Shown: piece by piece, positions 22,365 through 31,596 of the stretch
Numbering within the stretch: position 1 is the stretch's first letter
Layout: the number at the start of each line of letters is the position of its first letter
Assembly: GCA_019931245.1 (NCBI GenBank)
Contig: JAINDL010000175.1
Location: 1 to 38,916 of the forward strand
Direction of reading: 5' to 3'
Length of the DNA: 38,916 nucleotides
Source of the DNA: Bryobacteraceae bacterium CoA2 C42
Lineage (GTDB): Bacteria > Acidobacteriota > Terriglobia > Bryobacterales > Bryobacteraceae
The notes under the pieces: model-generated
Told to the model about the DNA's origin: nothing
What the model saw: only the letters and a program-made list of their open reading frames with translations
Databases searched by the model: none
Program-made: the position numbers and the translations under genes

Positions 22365-23406
22365 TCCGTCGCATCCCCTCGGCGAACGTACCTGGTTCGG
22401 TGAGCAAACTCACCACCAGGTACGGCCCGCCTTCGAGATCAAAAAAGTAGCCCGGCTGCGTCAACACCCGCCGCTCCGCAAGCAGATACTCCGCCCACTC
22501 CTCATCCGTCCGCTGCCCCGGCATCCGGAGGATCGCGCACCACCCGCCCTCCACCCGCAACGCCTCCGGCACCCGCGCCAAGTTCCGCCGCACCCGCTCC
22601 AAAATCGCCCCGTGCACGCTCGCCCGCAGCAACCCCGGCAGCGCCCACTGCACCGGCGTCGACACCGATAGATACGTGTCCGCGATCAACTCCAGCCGCT
22701 CCCGCGCCTCCTCCGCCCCCGGCCCCGAAACGCGAATCCACCCCGCCTTCATCTGCGGCAGCCCCGCCGCTTTCGACAGCCCATCAAGCACGAACGTCAG
22801 CACCCGCCCGTTCCCGCCCAGCGTCGGCAGCACCCCCTCCACGTGCGCATACGAAGCAAATACCTCATCCGAGATCAGCGGCAACCCGTAACCCGCCAAC
22901 CGCTTGAGCTCCTCCGCCCGCACATACGACCCCGTCGGGTTGTTCGGATGCACCACCAGAATCGCCTTCGTCCGCGGCGTCAACTCCCGCTCGAGCGCCG
23001 CGAAATCGATAAACCATCCCTCGGCGTACCGCAGCGGATACTGCTTCACCCGCACACCCTCCAAACCCGCCAGAAACTCAAACAACGGATACGAAGGCCG
23101 CGGCGCCAGCACCTCATCGCCCGGGTCGCACAGCAGCTTAAAAAGCCACGCATAGCTCTCGCTCGTCGATGCGGTCAGAAAGTCCGCGCCCACCGCCTCC
23201 CGCGCCGCGGCCATCCCGCGCGGGTCCGGGTCGTACGCCAGCATCTCCGGCCGCGCAAACGCCGCCAGAATCTCGCGCTCCGGATAGTCGAGGCCCACCC
23301 GCGTCGGGTTCGATACCGTCAGGTCCAGATACTGCCCCCGCAGCGCCGCCGCCCGCGCCGACAACGCATTCAAAGGCGTGCTCCAAGGCAGCCGGGAAGA
23401 GAACAT
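22354..23406 (-). CDS. PLP-dependent class I/II aminotransferase
   Basis: 350 residues from the ATG at 23406; longer readings run into the divergent cyanophycinase gene. Fold type I aminotransferase motifs are visible: LTVSNPTRVGLDYP near the start, ASTSESYAWLFKLLCDPGDEV, the Asn-Pro of VVHPNNPTGSYV, ISDEVFASY (PLP-pyridine Asp), and the Schiff-base lysine in DGLSKAAGLPQMKAGW. Substrate is not predictable; succinyldiaminopimelate/aspartate-type aminotransferases are the nearest in style. Only 18 bp separate its start codon from that of the divergent gene, so the promoters must overlap. Confidence 0.88.
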   Translation of the reverse strand: MFSSRLPWSTPLNALSARAAALRGQYLDLTVSNPTRVGLDYPEREILAAFARPEMLAYDPDPRGMAAAREAVGADFLTASTSESYAWLFKLLCDPGDEVLAPRPSYPLFEFLAGLEGVRVKQYPLRYAEGWFIDFAALERELTPRTKAILVVHPNNPTGSYVRAEELKRLAGYGLPLISDEVFASYAHVEGVLPTLGGNGRVLTFVLDGLSKAAGLPQMKAGWIRVSGPGAEEARERLELIADTYLSVSTPVQWALPGLLRASVHGAILERVRRNLARVPEALRVEGGWCAILRMPGQRTDEEWAEYLLAERRVLTQPGYFFDLEGGPYLVVSLLTEPGTFAEGMRRITA

Positions 23407-23412
23407 GCTTGT

Positions 23413-23418
23413 TATGAT
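23413..23418 (+). promoter_or_regulatory. -10 element of the cyanophycinase gene
   Basis: TATGAT ends 6 nt before the ATG at 23425, with no Shine-Dalgarno between, which predicts a leaderless mRNA. The element sits in the 18-bp gap between two divergent start codons. Confidence 0.45.
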
Positions 23419-23424
23419 CGCACT

Positions 23425-24276
23425 ATGCGTCTGCTCGGCCTGCTCCTGTCCGGCACTCTCCTCTGGGCCCAGCCCGTCACCAACGCCGCGGTGCACAGCC
23501 CCGGCTCCGGACCCGCCCGCGGGCACCTGATCGTCATCGGCGGCGGCGCCCTCGGCGCCGACATTCTCCACCGCTTTGCCGCCCTCGCCGGCGGCCTCGC
23601 CGCGCCCATCGTCGTCATCCCCACGGCTGGCGAACAGGTCCGTCCGCTCACGAATCACCCTCTCCTCCGCCACGGCTTCTCAAACGTCGTCCAGCTCCAC
23701 ACCAAAGACCGCGCCGAAGCCGACTCCGACGCCTTCCTCGCCCCCCTCCGCGCCGCCCGCGGCGTCTTCATCGACGGCGGCCGCCAGTGGCGTCTCGTCG
23801 ACAGCTACCTCGGCACCAAAACCCAGCGCGAGCTCGAAAACCTCCTCGCCCGCGGCGGCGTCATCGCCGGCACCAGCGCCGGCGCCACCATCCAGGGCAG
23901 CTACCTCGTCCGCGGCGCCCGCGAAGGCAACACCATCATGATGGCCAAAGGCTATGAAGAGGGCTTCGGCTTCCTCCGCAACGTCGCGATCGACCAGCAC
24001 CTCATCGCCCGCCATCGCGAAAACGACCTCGTCCCCGTGATCTCCCTCAAACCCGAACTCCTCGGCATCGGCATCGACGAAGGCACCGCCATCGTCGTCG
24101 CCGGTAACCGCTTTGAAGTCATCGGCGCGAGCAAGGTCGCCATTTACGACAGCAACTACGGCGTCGGCCCCGATGGCAAGCAGTACTATTGGCTCCAACC
24201 CGGTGACTGTTTCGCCATCACCGCCCGCTCCAAGCAGCCCTGCCCGTCGCCCGCTTCGGCCGCGGGGCCGAAGTAA
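23425..24276 (+). CDS. Secreted cyanophycinase-like serine peptidase (S51)
   Basis: 283 residues. A signal peptide (1-15, MRLLGLLLSGTLLWA) points to export. The S51 fold motifs are HLIVIGGGALG, IVVIPTAGE, a GVFIDGGRQWRLVD stretch and the nucleophile elbow AGTSAGA with Ser151, followed by the family's ARNVAIDQHL-like RNVAIDQHLIARHREND. Cyanophycinases cut cyanophycin (multi-L-arginyl-poly-L-aspartate) into beta-Asp-Arg dipeptides; secreted forms let a cell feed on the polymer from others. Other S51 relatives act on Asp dipeptides, so substrate is likely, not certain. The last codons form a perfect hairpin. Confidence 0.87.
   Translation: MRLLGLLLSGTLLWAQPVTNAAVHSPGSGPARGHLIVIGGGALGADILHRFAALAGGLAAPIVVIPTAGEQVRPLTNHPLLRHGFSNVVQLHTKDRAEADSDAFLAPLRAARGVFIDGGRQWRLVDSYLGTKTQRELENLLARGGVIAGTSAGATIQGSYLVRGAREGNTIMMAKGYEEGFGFLRNVAIDQHLIARHRENDLVPVISLKPELLGIGIDEGTAIVVAGNRFEVIGASKVAIYDSNYGVGPDGKQYYWLQPGDCFAITARSKQPCPSPASAAGPK
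24254..24273 (+). terminator. Hairpin at the end of the cyanophycinase gene
   Basis: CTTCGGCC (24254-24261) pairs perfectly with GGCCGAAG (24266-24273) around GCGG, right before the TAA stop. There is no T-run after it, so it may act with Rho or protect the 3' end. It lies between convergent genes and could serve both. Confidence 0.4.
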
Positions 24277-24330
24277 GCCACCCGCGGCCGAAACCATCGA
24301 AGCCATGTGGCTCGACGGGTTCTCGCCCCT

Positions 24331-26619
24331 TCACGGCTGCAGCGCATAAACCAGCAGCGCGGCGTCGTTGGAAATCGCCACGTACTGCCGCCCGTCCACC
24401 GCGTACGCCATCGGGGAACTCCGAATCGAAGCCCCCGTCGCGTGGTGCCACACAATCTTACCCGTCACGGCGTCCAGCGCCATCAGGTTCCCTTCGCGCG
24501 ACCCGGCAAACACCAGCCCGCCCGCCGTCGCCAACACCCCGGCCGCGTGCGAACCCACCTGAATCCGAGTGCTCCACTTCAGATTGCCCGTCGCCGGGTC
24601 CAGCGCCCGGATGAAGCCCTGTTCTCCCACCTTCTCGTCCTCCCGCTGCCCGCCCCCGGTAAACGGCTGCCCCGGCTCCGGCTTCTTCGACTCGGTGAAG
24701 TAGGTGGCGCAGGTCTCGCGCACCGTGAGATAAAACAGCCCCGTCAGCGGGCTAAAGGAAGGCGCCGCGTAGTTGGTCGCCCCCAGCGCGTCCGGGCACA
24801 CGTAGTTGCCCTCGGCCGTCGGCGTCGTATTCGGCAGCACAATCGGCCTACCCCGCGCGTCCAGGCCCTTCGCCCACGTCTGCTTCGCAAACGCCTGCCC
24901 CGCCACAAACTCGCCCGTCACCCGGTCAATCGCGTAATAGAACGCGTTCCGGTTGGCCATGATCAGCAGCTTCCGCGGCTGCCCCTTCACCACCGCGTCC
25001 ACCAGCACCGGCGTCTCGTTGGCGTCCCAGTCGTGCACATCGTGCGGGGTGTACTGGAAGTGCCATTTGATCCGTCCCGTCGCCGGGTCCAGCGCCAGCA
25101 CGCTGTCGGAATAGAGATTGTCGCCCGCCCGGTCCACGCCGTTGTAGTCCGGACCCGGATTGCCCGTCGTCCAGAACAGCGTGTTCGTATCCGCGTCGAA
25201 AGTCCCGGTCATCCACGTCGGCGCCCCGCCGTAGTTGGCCGAATCTCCCGCCCAGCTCGCCCGGTTCGGGTCCCCCGGTGGCGCCACTGTATCGGTCCGC
25301 CACAGCCGCTTGCCGGTCTTGGCGTCGAAAGAGTACACAAACCCCGTCAGCGCGCATTCGCCCGCCGTAATGCCCACGGCAATCTGCCCGTTCAGCGCGA
25401 GGGGCGCGTGCGTAATCGAAAACCCCTTCCGGTAATCCTCCACTTCGACGTCGAAAATCACGTTGCCGGTCTTGGCGTCCAGCGCCACCAGGTGCGCGTC
25501 CAGCGTCGCCAGATACACCCGGTCGCCCAACACCGCCACGCCCCGGTTCGTCATCACCGTGCACTGGCTGTGCACCTCCGGCAACTCCCGCTTATACTCC
25601 CAGATCCGCCGCCCCGTCCGCGCGTCCAGCGCCGCCGCGTTGCTTCGCGGCCCGGTGACGAACATCAGCCCGTCCACCACAATCGGCACCGTCTGAATGT
25701 TCGAAGCCCCGAACTGATACGTCCAGGCATTGCGCAAGCTCCGCACGTTGGCCGGCGTCACCTGCTTCAGCTCCGAAAAATGCTGCCCCGTCAGGTCGCC
25801 CCAGTAGGTCAACCAGTTCTGCGGCTCCCGCCGCGCGTTCCGGATCCGCTCCCACGTCACGTTCCAGTCCGCCGCCGGCTTCCACTCGGCGGTCTCCACC
25901 TTCCCCGCCTTCAAAAACGCCAGCACGTCGTTCGTCTCCGCCGGTGTCAGCTTCGCCGCCGGCATCAGGCTCTGGTGCATCGGCGTCACCGCGCTTACCC
26001 CGGCCTTGTCCAGCAGATGCAGCTTCTCCTGCCGGTCCATCAGTTGAATCGAAAACGTGTCTTCGTTCTTCGACACGCCCGTCAGCGTCCGCCCGTCGCG
26101 CAGCGTCACATTCACCGTTCGGAATCCCGCCCGCAGCTTCGCGCTCGGCTCCCGCAGCGATTGCCGCAGATCCTCCTGCCGCCGCTCCTGCGCAATCGTC
26201 GTCAGGTCCGGCCCCAGCCGTCCCCCCCGGCCCTGAACCATATGGCAGTTCCCGCATCCCGCCGCTCCGAAAAACAGCGCCGCCCCCGCCCGCGCATCGC
26301 CCGTCACCGCCGTCTCCGGCTTCGATCCTTCAAGCGACCGCAGATAGGCCACCACTGCCTTGGCGTCCTCCTCCGGCATCGGAAACGCCGGCATCTGCGT
26401 CCCCGCGATGCCCTTGACGATGTTCCGCAGAATCGCCTCGTCGCTGCCGCCCGATTTCCAGTCCCCCCGCGTCAGGTTCGGCGCCCGCCCGCCCAGCGCC
26501 CGCGCCCCGTGGCACGCCGCGCAGTTCTTCTCAAACAGCTCTCCGCCCCGCGCCACCGGGTTCCCATGCGGCGACTGCGCCAGCGCAACCCCGGCCACCA
26601 ACAGAAATCGTACGATCAT
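24331..26619 (-). CDS. PQQ-dependent alcohol/sugar dehydrogenase with two N-terminal c-type haem domains
   Basis: 762 residues from the ATG at 26619 (an upstream TTG at 26625 is less likely). A signal peptide (1-14) precedes cytochrome c domain 1 with Cys33-A-A-Cys-His37 and Met76 as probable axial ligand, and a second haem domain with CGNCH at 122-126 followed by VTLRDGRTLTGVSKNEDTF, as in the planctomycete-type putative haem-binding family. From about 265 on comes an eight-bladed quinoprotein propeller: WSTR/LDPATG repeats, GECALTGFVYSFDAKTG, ASWAGDSANYGGAPTW and the catalytic-Asp region HDVHDWDANETPV. It should oxidise a substrate in the periplasm and pass electrons from PQQ to its own haems. 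Haem attachment would need the Ccm system of this window. Confidence 0.9.
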   Translation of the reverse strand: MIVRFLLVAGVALAQSPHGNPVARGGELFEKNCAACHGARALGGRAPNLTRGDWKSGGSDEAILRNIVKGIAGTQMPAFPMPEEDAKAVVAYLRSLEGSKPETAVTGDARAGAALFFGAAGCGNCHMVQGRGGRLGPDLTTIAQERRQEDLRQSLREPSAKLRAGFRTVNVTLRDGRTLTGVSKNEDTFSIQLMDRQEKLHLLDKAGVSAVTPMHQSLMPAAKLTPAETNDVLAFLKAGKVETAEWKPAADWNVTWERIRNARREPQNWLTYWGDLTGQHFSELKQVTPANVRSLRNAWTYQFGASNIQTVPIVVDGLMFVTGPRSNAAALDARTGRRIWEYKRELPEVHSQCTVMTNRGVAVLGDRVYLATLDAHLVALDAKTGNVIFDVEVEDYRKGFSITHAPLALNGQIAVGITAGECALTGFVYSFDAKTGKRLWRTDTVAPPGDPNRASWAGDSANYGGAPTWMTGTFDADTNTLFWTTGNPGPDYNGVDRAGDNLYSDSVLALDPATGRIKWHFQYTPHDVHDWDANETPVLVDAVVKGQPRKLLIMANRNAFYYAIDRVTGEFVAGQAFAKQTWAKGLDARGRPIVLPNTTPTAEGNYVCPDALGATNYAAPSFSPLTGLFYLTVRETCATYFTESKKPEPGQPFTGGGQREDEKVGEQGFIRALDPATGNLKWSTRIQVGSHAAGVLATAGGLVFAGSREGNLMALDAVTGKIVWHHATGASIRSSPMAYAVDGRQYVAISNDAALLVYALQP

Positions 26620-26626
26620 GCGCAAG

Positions 26627-26632
26627 AGTCTA
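26627..26632 (-). promoter_or_regulatory. -10 element of the PQQ dehydrogenase gene
   Basis: TAGACT on the minus strand, separated by CTTGCGC (7 nt) from the ATG at 26619. It gives the dehydrogenase its own leaderless transcript although the permease gene ends only about 50 bp upstream on the same strand. Confidence 0.42.
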
Positions 26633-26669
26633 TCGCGCCCCGCGCCGCCACATCAAATGGCCTTCCGAC

Positions 26670-29600
26670 CTACTCCGACCGCAGCGCCTCCAGCAGGGGC
26701 GTCCGCAGCGCTGCCCGCGTCGCCCCTACCGAAGCCGCCAGCCCGGTCACAAACACCGCCGCCACCAACCCCGCCATCGCCCCCACCGGCGGCGCCTGCC
26801 CCCGGTCCACCAGCGCCGGCGCCACCGCCAGCAGCGCGCACCCCACCCCCACCCCCAATCCCAAACCCAGCAGCAGCACGTTCTCGAGCACAATCACCTG
26901 CGCCACCTCCCGCCCCGTAAACCCCACCGCCCGCAGCAGCGCCAACTCCCGCCGCCGCTCCATCACATTCCGCAGCAGCACCGCCCCCAGCCCCAGCGTC
27001 CCCAACACCAGCCCCAACGCCCCCAGCGCCTGAAACGTCGACAGATACGCATGCTCCACCCGCAGATACTGCGCCAGCTTCTCGCTCACCGTCATCACGT
27101 CCAACCCCGCGTCCGAAAACTGCTCCTCCAACCCCGCCGCCGGCTCTTTTTCAAACATCATCATCCGAAATCCCTGCTCGCCCGGAAACGCCCGCAAAAA
27201 CGCCTTCTCCCCCACCATCACCTCGCTCTGCAGCACGCTCCCCGGCACCGTCGCCACAAACCGGATCCGCACCCCGCCATCCAGCGTCATCTCCTCGCCC
27301 ACCGCCTTGTGCAGGATGTACTGCAGCGAATTGGCGTCCGCCGCCGCCGGCACCGCCCCGTCGGCCAGCGGCTTGTCCAGCGCCGGCACCAGACCCTCCG
27401 GCAGCCCCACCACCTTCGGCCGCCCCGGCGCGTACAAATTCAAACAGCTGGCGTCCTCGCCCGGCCGCACCCGCAGCATCAGCGCCCCGTCCAGCTTCTC
27501 ATACAGCGGCGACTGACTCTCGGCAATGTACCTGTACCGGCCGAACGCTACCGCCCCCGCCGGCGGATGCCGGAACGCCTCCAGCGCGATCAGCAAAAAA
27601 GTCGCCAGCGCAATCAGCGCCACGGTCATCATCGACCGTCCCGGCCGCTGCCCCGCGTTCGCCCACGCCAGCCGCCCCAGCGAATCAAAATCCCCACCGT
27701 TGCCCGCCTCAAGCCACGCCCGGCTCCCCAGCGTACCGCCCACTAACAACAAGAATCCCGCCCCGAAAAATCCCCCCTCCGCCGGCACCCGGCCCGCCGC
27801 CGCCGCCCCGGCCAATACCAATCCCGCCCCTAGAAATCCCGCCGCCATCCACCGCAGCCGCCCCGTCCGCCGCGGCAGATCATCCAACTGCCGGCCCGCC
27901 AACAGCTCCCACGGCGACAGGCCCCGCAGCCGCCGCAGCGTAATCATCACCACCAGCACACTCACCACCACGCCCGGCACCACCGCCCCCCGCAGCGCCC
28001 CCCACGAAAAATGCAGCGCCAATGCCTGCGTCCCTACCGCCTCGTTCCACCACGTCCGCAGCCCGTATAACAAACCGCCCGCGTAAACCCACGCCCCCGC
28101 GCACCCCACCGCCGTCCCCACCAGGCCCAGCACCAACCCCTCCCGCACGAAAATCCGCCGCACCTCCCCCCGCGTATAACCCACCGCCAGATACAGCCCG
28201 ATCTCCCGCAGCCGCTGCTCAATCCCCAGCCGGAAAAACAGCGCCGTCAACACAAACGCCGCGATCATCACAAACCCGCTGAACATCCCGAAGTACATCC
28301 CAAAATCGGTGCTCCCCGCCGACGCCGCCAACGCCTGCGCCCGCACCGGCAGCAACGTCAAACCGTCCCGCGCCAGGTCCACGCTCGGCAAAAACGCCGC
28401 AATCCATGCCTGCTCCTTCCCCGCCGGATACAGCCTCACCCCGGAAACTTTTCCAAACCGCGTCCCCCACAGCCGCTGCCCCTCGGCCAGCGAAACAAAC
28501 GCCTTCGGCGTCGTCCGGTACTGCTCCCAATACTTCTCATCCACCGGCCGGATCTTGTTCAAATCCATCGGAAACGGCGGATCCCAATCCGCCACAGTAT
28601 CCGCGTCGCTGATGCCCGGATAGTCCGGCGCCATCGCCCGGTCCCCCAGCGCTGTCCGCCCGGCCACGGCAAACGTCTCCCGCGCCGTATCGAGCTTGCC
28701 CTCGGCTCGCCAGACGTAATACTCCATCTCCAGCCGGTCCCCCGGCTTCGCCCCCAGCTCCCGCTCCGTCCACGCGCTCAGCTTCACGCCCTCGCTCACC
28801 TCCGGCGTTGCCGTCACCAGCGAATAAGGCACCTCCCGGCCCCCCACCCGCATAAAATTCGCGAGATACGTCAACAACGGCTCGGCCCGCAGCCCCAGCT
28901 TCCCCGCCGTTTCGTTGATCCGCGCCACCTGGTCCTCCCGCAGCAGCCCGGCCCCGCTCTCCAGCTGCATCCCCCCCTCTACCGGCCGCAGCTTCAGTCC
29001 CAAGTCCTCCATCCGCAGCCCGTCCCGCAGCTCCGCCTCCGTCACCAGCGGCCCCTGCACCAGCAGCACGTTCGCCCGCCCCGCCTGCTCCAACTCCTTC
29101 TGCAGTGTCGACAGCGCGACATACACCACCCGCAGCTCCCCCTGCTGCGGCTCGAGCGCCAATCCCCCCGGCGCCGTCTTCTTCACCCGGAATCTTACCG
29201 TCCGTACCGATCCCTCCCGCCGCCCGTGCAGCGACTCCTGCGGAATCTCGCTCGGCTTCTCGATCCGCACCAGCACCCCATCGCCCGCCTTGGCGCCAAA
29301 CTCCCGCGCCAGCGCCTCGCTCACCACCGCCTCCCGCTCCCCCAACGCCTCCGGTGCCATCCCCTGCAGCTTCCAATACCGCTCATCCACCCCGTAAATC
29401 AAAACCTTCGACGCCGACCGGCTGCTCTCCTGATGCTTCACGATCCCCATAAAGTGCAGCACCGGCGCCATCACCCGGCCCTTCACCGCCAACCGCTCCG
29501 CCAACCCCTCGGTAAAAGGCAGCGCCGCCACCACCGCCCCGTCCACCCGCCCCAACCGCCCCAACGCCAGCGCCCGCAGCGAAGCCTGCACCGACTCGCC

Positions 29601-29696
29601 CACCATCTGCGCCCCCACCAATACCGCCACCGCCACTGCCACCCCGGCCACCACCGCCAGGTTCGTCCGCCAAAACCACAACAGATTTCTAATCAT
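26670..29696 (-). CDS. Large FtsX-like ABC permease
   Basis: 1008 residues. A membrane helix near residues 8-28 is followed by an extracytoplasmic domain of more than 400 residues (MacB periplasmic-like), a first FtsX core of three helices (about 480-600, with EIGLYLAVGYTRGEVRRIFV), two central helices, a second extracytoplasmic domain and a second FtsX core at the C-terminus (ELALLRAVGFTGREVAQVIV). This duplicated design is that of LolCE/MacB-type machines, which extract or export lipoproteins, peptides or lipids from the inner membrane rather than pumping through a channel. The ATG overlaps the stop of the ATPase gene as ATGA. Substrate unknown. Confidence 0.88.
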   Translation of the reverse strand: MIRNLLWFWRTNLAVVAGVAVAVAVLVGAQMVGESVQASLRALALGRLGRVDGAVVAALPFTEGLAERLAVKGRVMAPVLHFMGIVKHQESSRSASKVLIYGVDERYWKLQGMAPEALGEREAVVSEALAREFGAKAGDGVLVRIEKPSEIPQESLHGRREGSVRTVRFRVKKTAPGGLALEPQQGELRVVYVALSTLQKELEQAGRANVLLVQGPLVTEAELRDGLRMEDLGLKLRPVEGGMQLESGAGLLREDQVARINETAGKLGLRAEPLLTYLANFMRVGGREVPYSLVTATPEVSEGVKLSAWTERELGAKPGDRLEMEYYVWRAEGKLDTARETFAVAGRTALGDRAMAPDYPGISDADTVADWDPPFPMDLNKIRPVDEKYWEQYRTTPKAFVSLAEGQRLWGTRFGKVSGVRLYPAGKEQAWIAAFLPSVDLARDGLTLLPVRAQALAASAGSTDFGMYFGMFSGFVMIAAFVLTALFFRLGIEQRLREIGLYLAVGYTRGEVRRIFVREGLVLGLVGTAVGCAGAWVYAGGLLYGLRTWWNEAVGTQALALHFSWGALRGAVVPGVVVSVLVVMITLRRLRGLSPWELLAGRQLDDLPRRTGRLRWMAAGFLGAGLVLAGAAAAGRVPAEGGFFGAGFLLLVGGTLGSRAWLEAGNGGDFDSLGRLAWANAGQRPGRSMMTVALIALATFLLIALEAFRHPPAGAVAFGRYRYIAESQSPLYEKLDGALMLRVRPGEDASCLNLYAPGRPKVVGLPEGLVPALDKPLADGAVPAAADANSLQYILHKAVGEEMTLDGGVRIRFVATVPGSVLQSEVMVGEKAFLRAFPGEQGFRMMMFEKEPAAGLEEQFSDAGLDVMTVSEKLAQYLRVEHAYLSTFQALGALGLVLGTLGLGAVLLRNVMERRRELALLRAVGFTGREVAQVIVLENVLLLGLGLGVGVGCALLAVAPALVDRGQAPPVGAMAGLVAAVFVTGLAASVGATRAALRTPLLEALRSE

Positions 29697-30364
29697 CCCG
29701 CCACTTCTTCGAGCCGCCGCCCCGCCATCCGGTACCGCCGCTCCATCCGCCCGGCCAGCGCCGCGCTATGCGTCACCACCACCAACATCATCCCCGAATC
29801 CTGCTGCAGCTCAAGCAGCAGATCGATCACCTCGCCCGCCGTCTTCTCGTCCAGATTCCCCGTCGGCTCATCGCATAACAGCAGCTCCGGCTGCCGGATC
29901 AACGCCCGCGCAATCGCCACCCGCTGCTTCTCCCCGCCCGACAGCTCCGCCGGCCGGTGCCCCAGCCGCCCGCCCAAGCCCACCCGCCGCAGCAGCTCCC
30001 CGGCCCGCTCCGCCGCCCCCGCGTCCGCCTTGCCCACCAGCGTCGGCGTCAACACGTTCTCCCGCACCGTGCACTGCGGCAGCAGACAGTGATCCTGAAA
30101 AATGTACCCGATCTTCTCGTTGCGAAACCGCGCCTGCGCCGCCTCGCCGAGCTCCCACGGCCGCACCCCGTCAAACTCCATCGTTCCGCCCGTCGGCGCA
30201 TCGAGCAGCCCCAGAATGTGCAGCAGCGTGCTCTTGCCGCACCCCGACGGACCCACGATCGACAGGCAATCTCGCCGCTCGATCCGCAGGTCCACCCCCG
30301 CAAGCACCGGCAGCTCCCCGGCCGCCGTCCGGTATACCTTTGCAATCTGGCTAAGTGTAATCAC
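29693..30364 (-). CDS. LolD/MacB-type ABC ATPase
   Basis: 223 residues from a GTG at 30364, which overlaps the glycosyltransferase stop as GTGA. Longer readings enter the upstream gene and are rejected. Walker A GPSGCGKST, Q-loop FQDHCLLPQCT, signature LSGGEKQRVAIARAL and Walker B LLLCDEPTGNLD are complete and of the LolD/MacB/FtsE subfamily. It drives the FtsX-like permease next to it, with which it overlaps by 4 nt. Confidence 0.92.
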   Translation of the reverse strand: MITLSQIAKVYRTAAGELPVLAGVDLRIERRDCLSIVGPSGCGKSTLLHILGLLDAPTGGTMEFDGVRPWELGEAAQARFRNEKIGYIFQDHCLLPQCTVRENVLTPTLVGKADAGAAERAGELLRRVGLGGRLGHRPAELSGGEKQRVAIARALIRQPELLLCDEPTGNLDEKTAGEVIDLLLELQQDSGMMLVVVTHSAALAGRMERRYRMAGRRLEEVAG

Positions 30365-31596
30365 GCGACTCCATGGTAAACGTCCAGCGCCGCCCGCGTC
30401 ATCGCCTCCATCGAGTAGTGCTCCCGCACCCCCGCTTCGCCCTTGGCTCCCAACTCCCGCCGCAGCGCCGCATCGTCCCGCAGTTTCGCCAGCGCCGCGG
30501 CCAGCGCCCCCGGGTCCCGCGGCGGCACCAGCAGCCCGCCCCCCGTCTTCCGGATCATCTCCGGAAACGCCCCGTGCGCCGGCTGCACCACCGGCGTCCC
30601 GCACGCCCAGCTCTCCAGCACAAACAGCCCCTTCGGCTCCACGTAATCCGTCGGCACCGACAACACATCCATCCCCCGCAGAAACTCCGCCTTCCCCTCC
30701 CGGTCCGGCGAGCCGTGGTAAATCATCCGCTTCTCCCACTTCGCCAGATACTCCCGGTGCTCCGGCAGGTTATACCCCGCCGCGTGCAGCTCGACGCCTT
30801 CCAGGAGCTCGACGGCCTCTATCAGATGATGCAGCCCCTTCTCCGGCGCAATCCGCGCAAAAAAGCCCACGCGAAACCCCGCGGGCCGCTTCTCCGCCGG
30901 CCCCAATCCCGTAAAGTTAATCCCCAGCGGCACCACCCGCACCTTCTCCGCCGGAATGCCCAGATATCCCGTCATGTACCCGGCGTAGTATTCGCTCGTC
31001 GCCACAAACGCGTCCACATGGCGGATCTGTTGCCGGATCAACTCCAAACTCCGGCTCCGCCACGGCTCCTCAAGCCCGTCCAGAAACAGGTCCTCACCCT
31101 GCAGCGTGCACACCACCGGCGAACCCGTCACCCGCTTCATCGGCTCGGCCAGCGCAATCAACAGCGTGAAGGGCAGGCTGATCACATCCGGCCGGCTCTC
31201 GGTCTTGAGCCACTCCGTCAGCTTGGCGAACTCCTTCCGGATCGGCCCCCGCTCCCCCTCAAGCATCGACACCGTCATCTCGCCCAGGAACCGTGGATCC
31301 ACGCCCACGGACCGCTGCGACGCCATGCGCAGCGCGGCTTCCGAATCCCACAACTTATCCAAAAAACGCGGCGTATGGCGGAACAGCGCCGACTTCTGCT
31401 GCAGATACACGCTGATCCCGCCAAAGAAAACCCGGTTCAGGCTGTAGTTCACCTCATCGGTCAGCGTGGGCGTGTAGACCGGCGTCAGCACCACATCATG
31501 CCCCGCCGCCCGCAGCGCCCCGGCCAGCGCGTTATCCCGCATGCAGGAGCCGCAGTACATATTGGCGGCTCCCGCGGTAATGTAAACGATCTTCAC
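30361..31596 (-). CDS. GT4-family glycosyltransferase
   Basis: 411 residues from a GTG at 31596, whose first base is shared with the TAG of the preceding gene (TAGTG). GT-B fold: an N-terminal acceptor domain with the unusual cysteine motif MYCGSCMRDNALAGAL (about 13-28), and a C-terminal nucleotide-sugar domain with VGFFARIAPEKGLHHLIEA and the EX7E motif in EPKGLFVLESWACGTPVV. The CGSCxRDN opening recurs in a GT4 subgroup I know from Planctomycetes and Acidobacteria. It should transfer a sugar from a nucleotide donor with retention. Placement between the reductase pair and an ABC exporter suggests it glycosylates the product of the upstream enzymes, which is inference. Confidence 0.88.
   Translation of the reverse strand: MKIVYITAGAANMYCGSCMRDNALAGALRAAGHDVVLTPVYTPTLTDEVNYSLNRVFFGGISVYLQQKSALFRHTPRFLDKLWDSEAALRMASQRSVGVDPRFLGEMTVSMLEGERGPIRKEFAKLTEWLKTESRPDVISLPFTLLIALAEPMKRVTGSPVVCTLQGEDLFLDGLEEPWRSRSLELIRQQIRHVDAFVATSEYYAGYMTGYLGIPAEKVRVVPLGINFTGLGPAEKRPAGFRVGFFARIAPEKGLHHLIEAVELLEGVELHAAGYNLPEHREYLAKWEKRMIYHGSPDREGKAEFLRGMDVLSVPTDYVEPKGLFVLESWACGTPVVQPAHGAFPEMIRKTGGGLLVPPRDPGALAAALAKLRDDAALRRELGAKGEAGVREHYSMEAMTRAALDVYHGVA

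Noticed and set aside
24307-27033. 908-codon plus-strand frame rich in Arg/Pro/His
   Set aside because: Runs antisense through the PQQ dehydrogenase and the end of the permease; extreme Arg/Pro/His content is typical of a shadow frame in GC-rich DNA.
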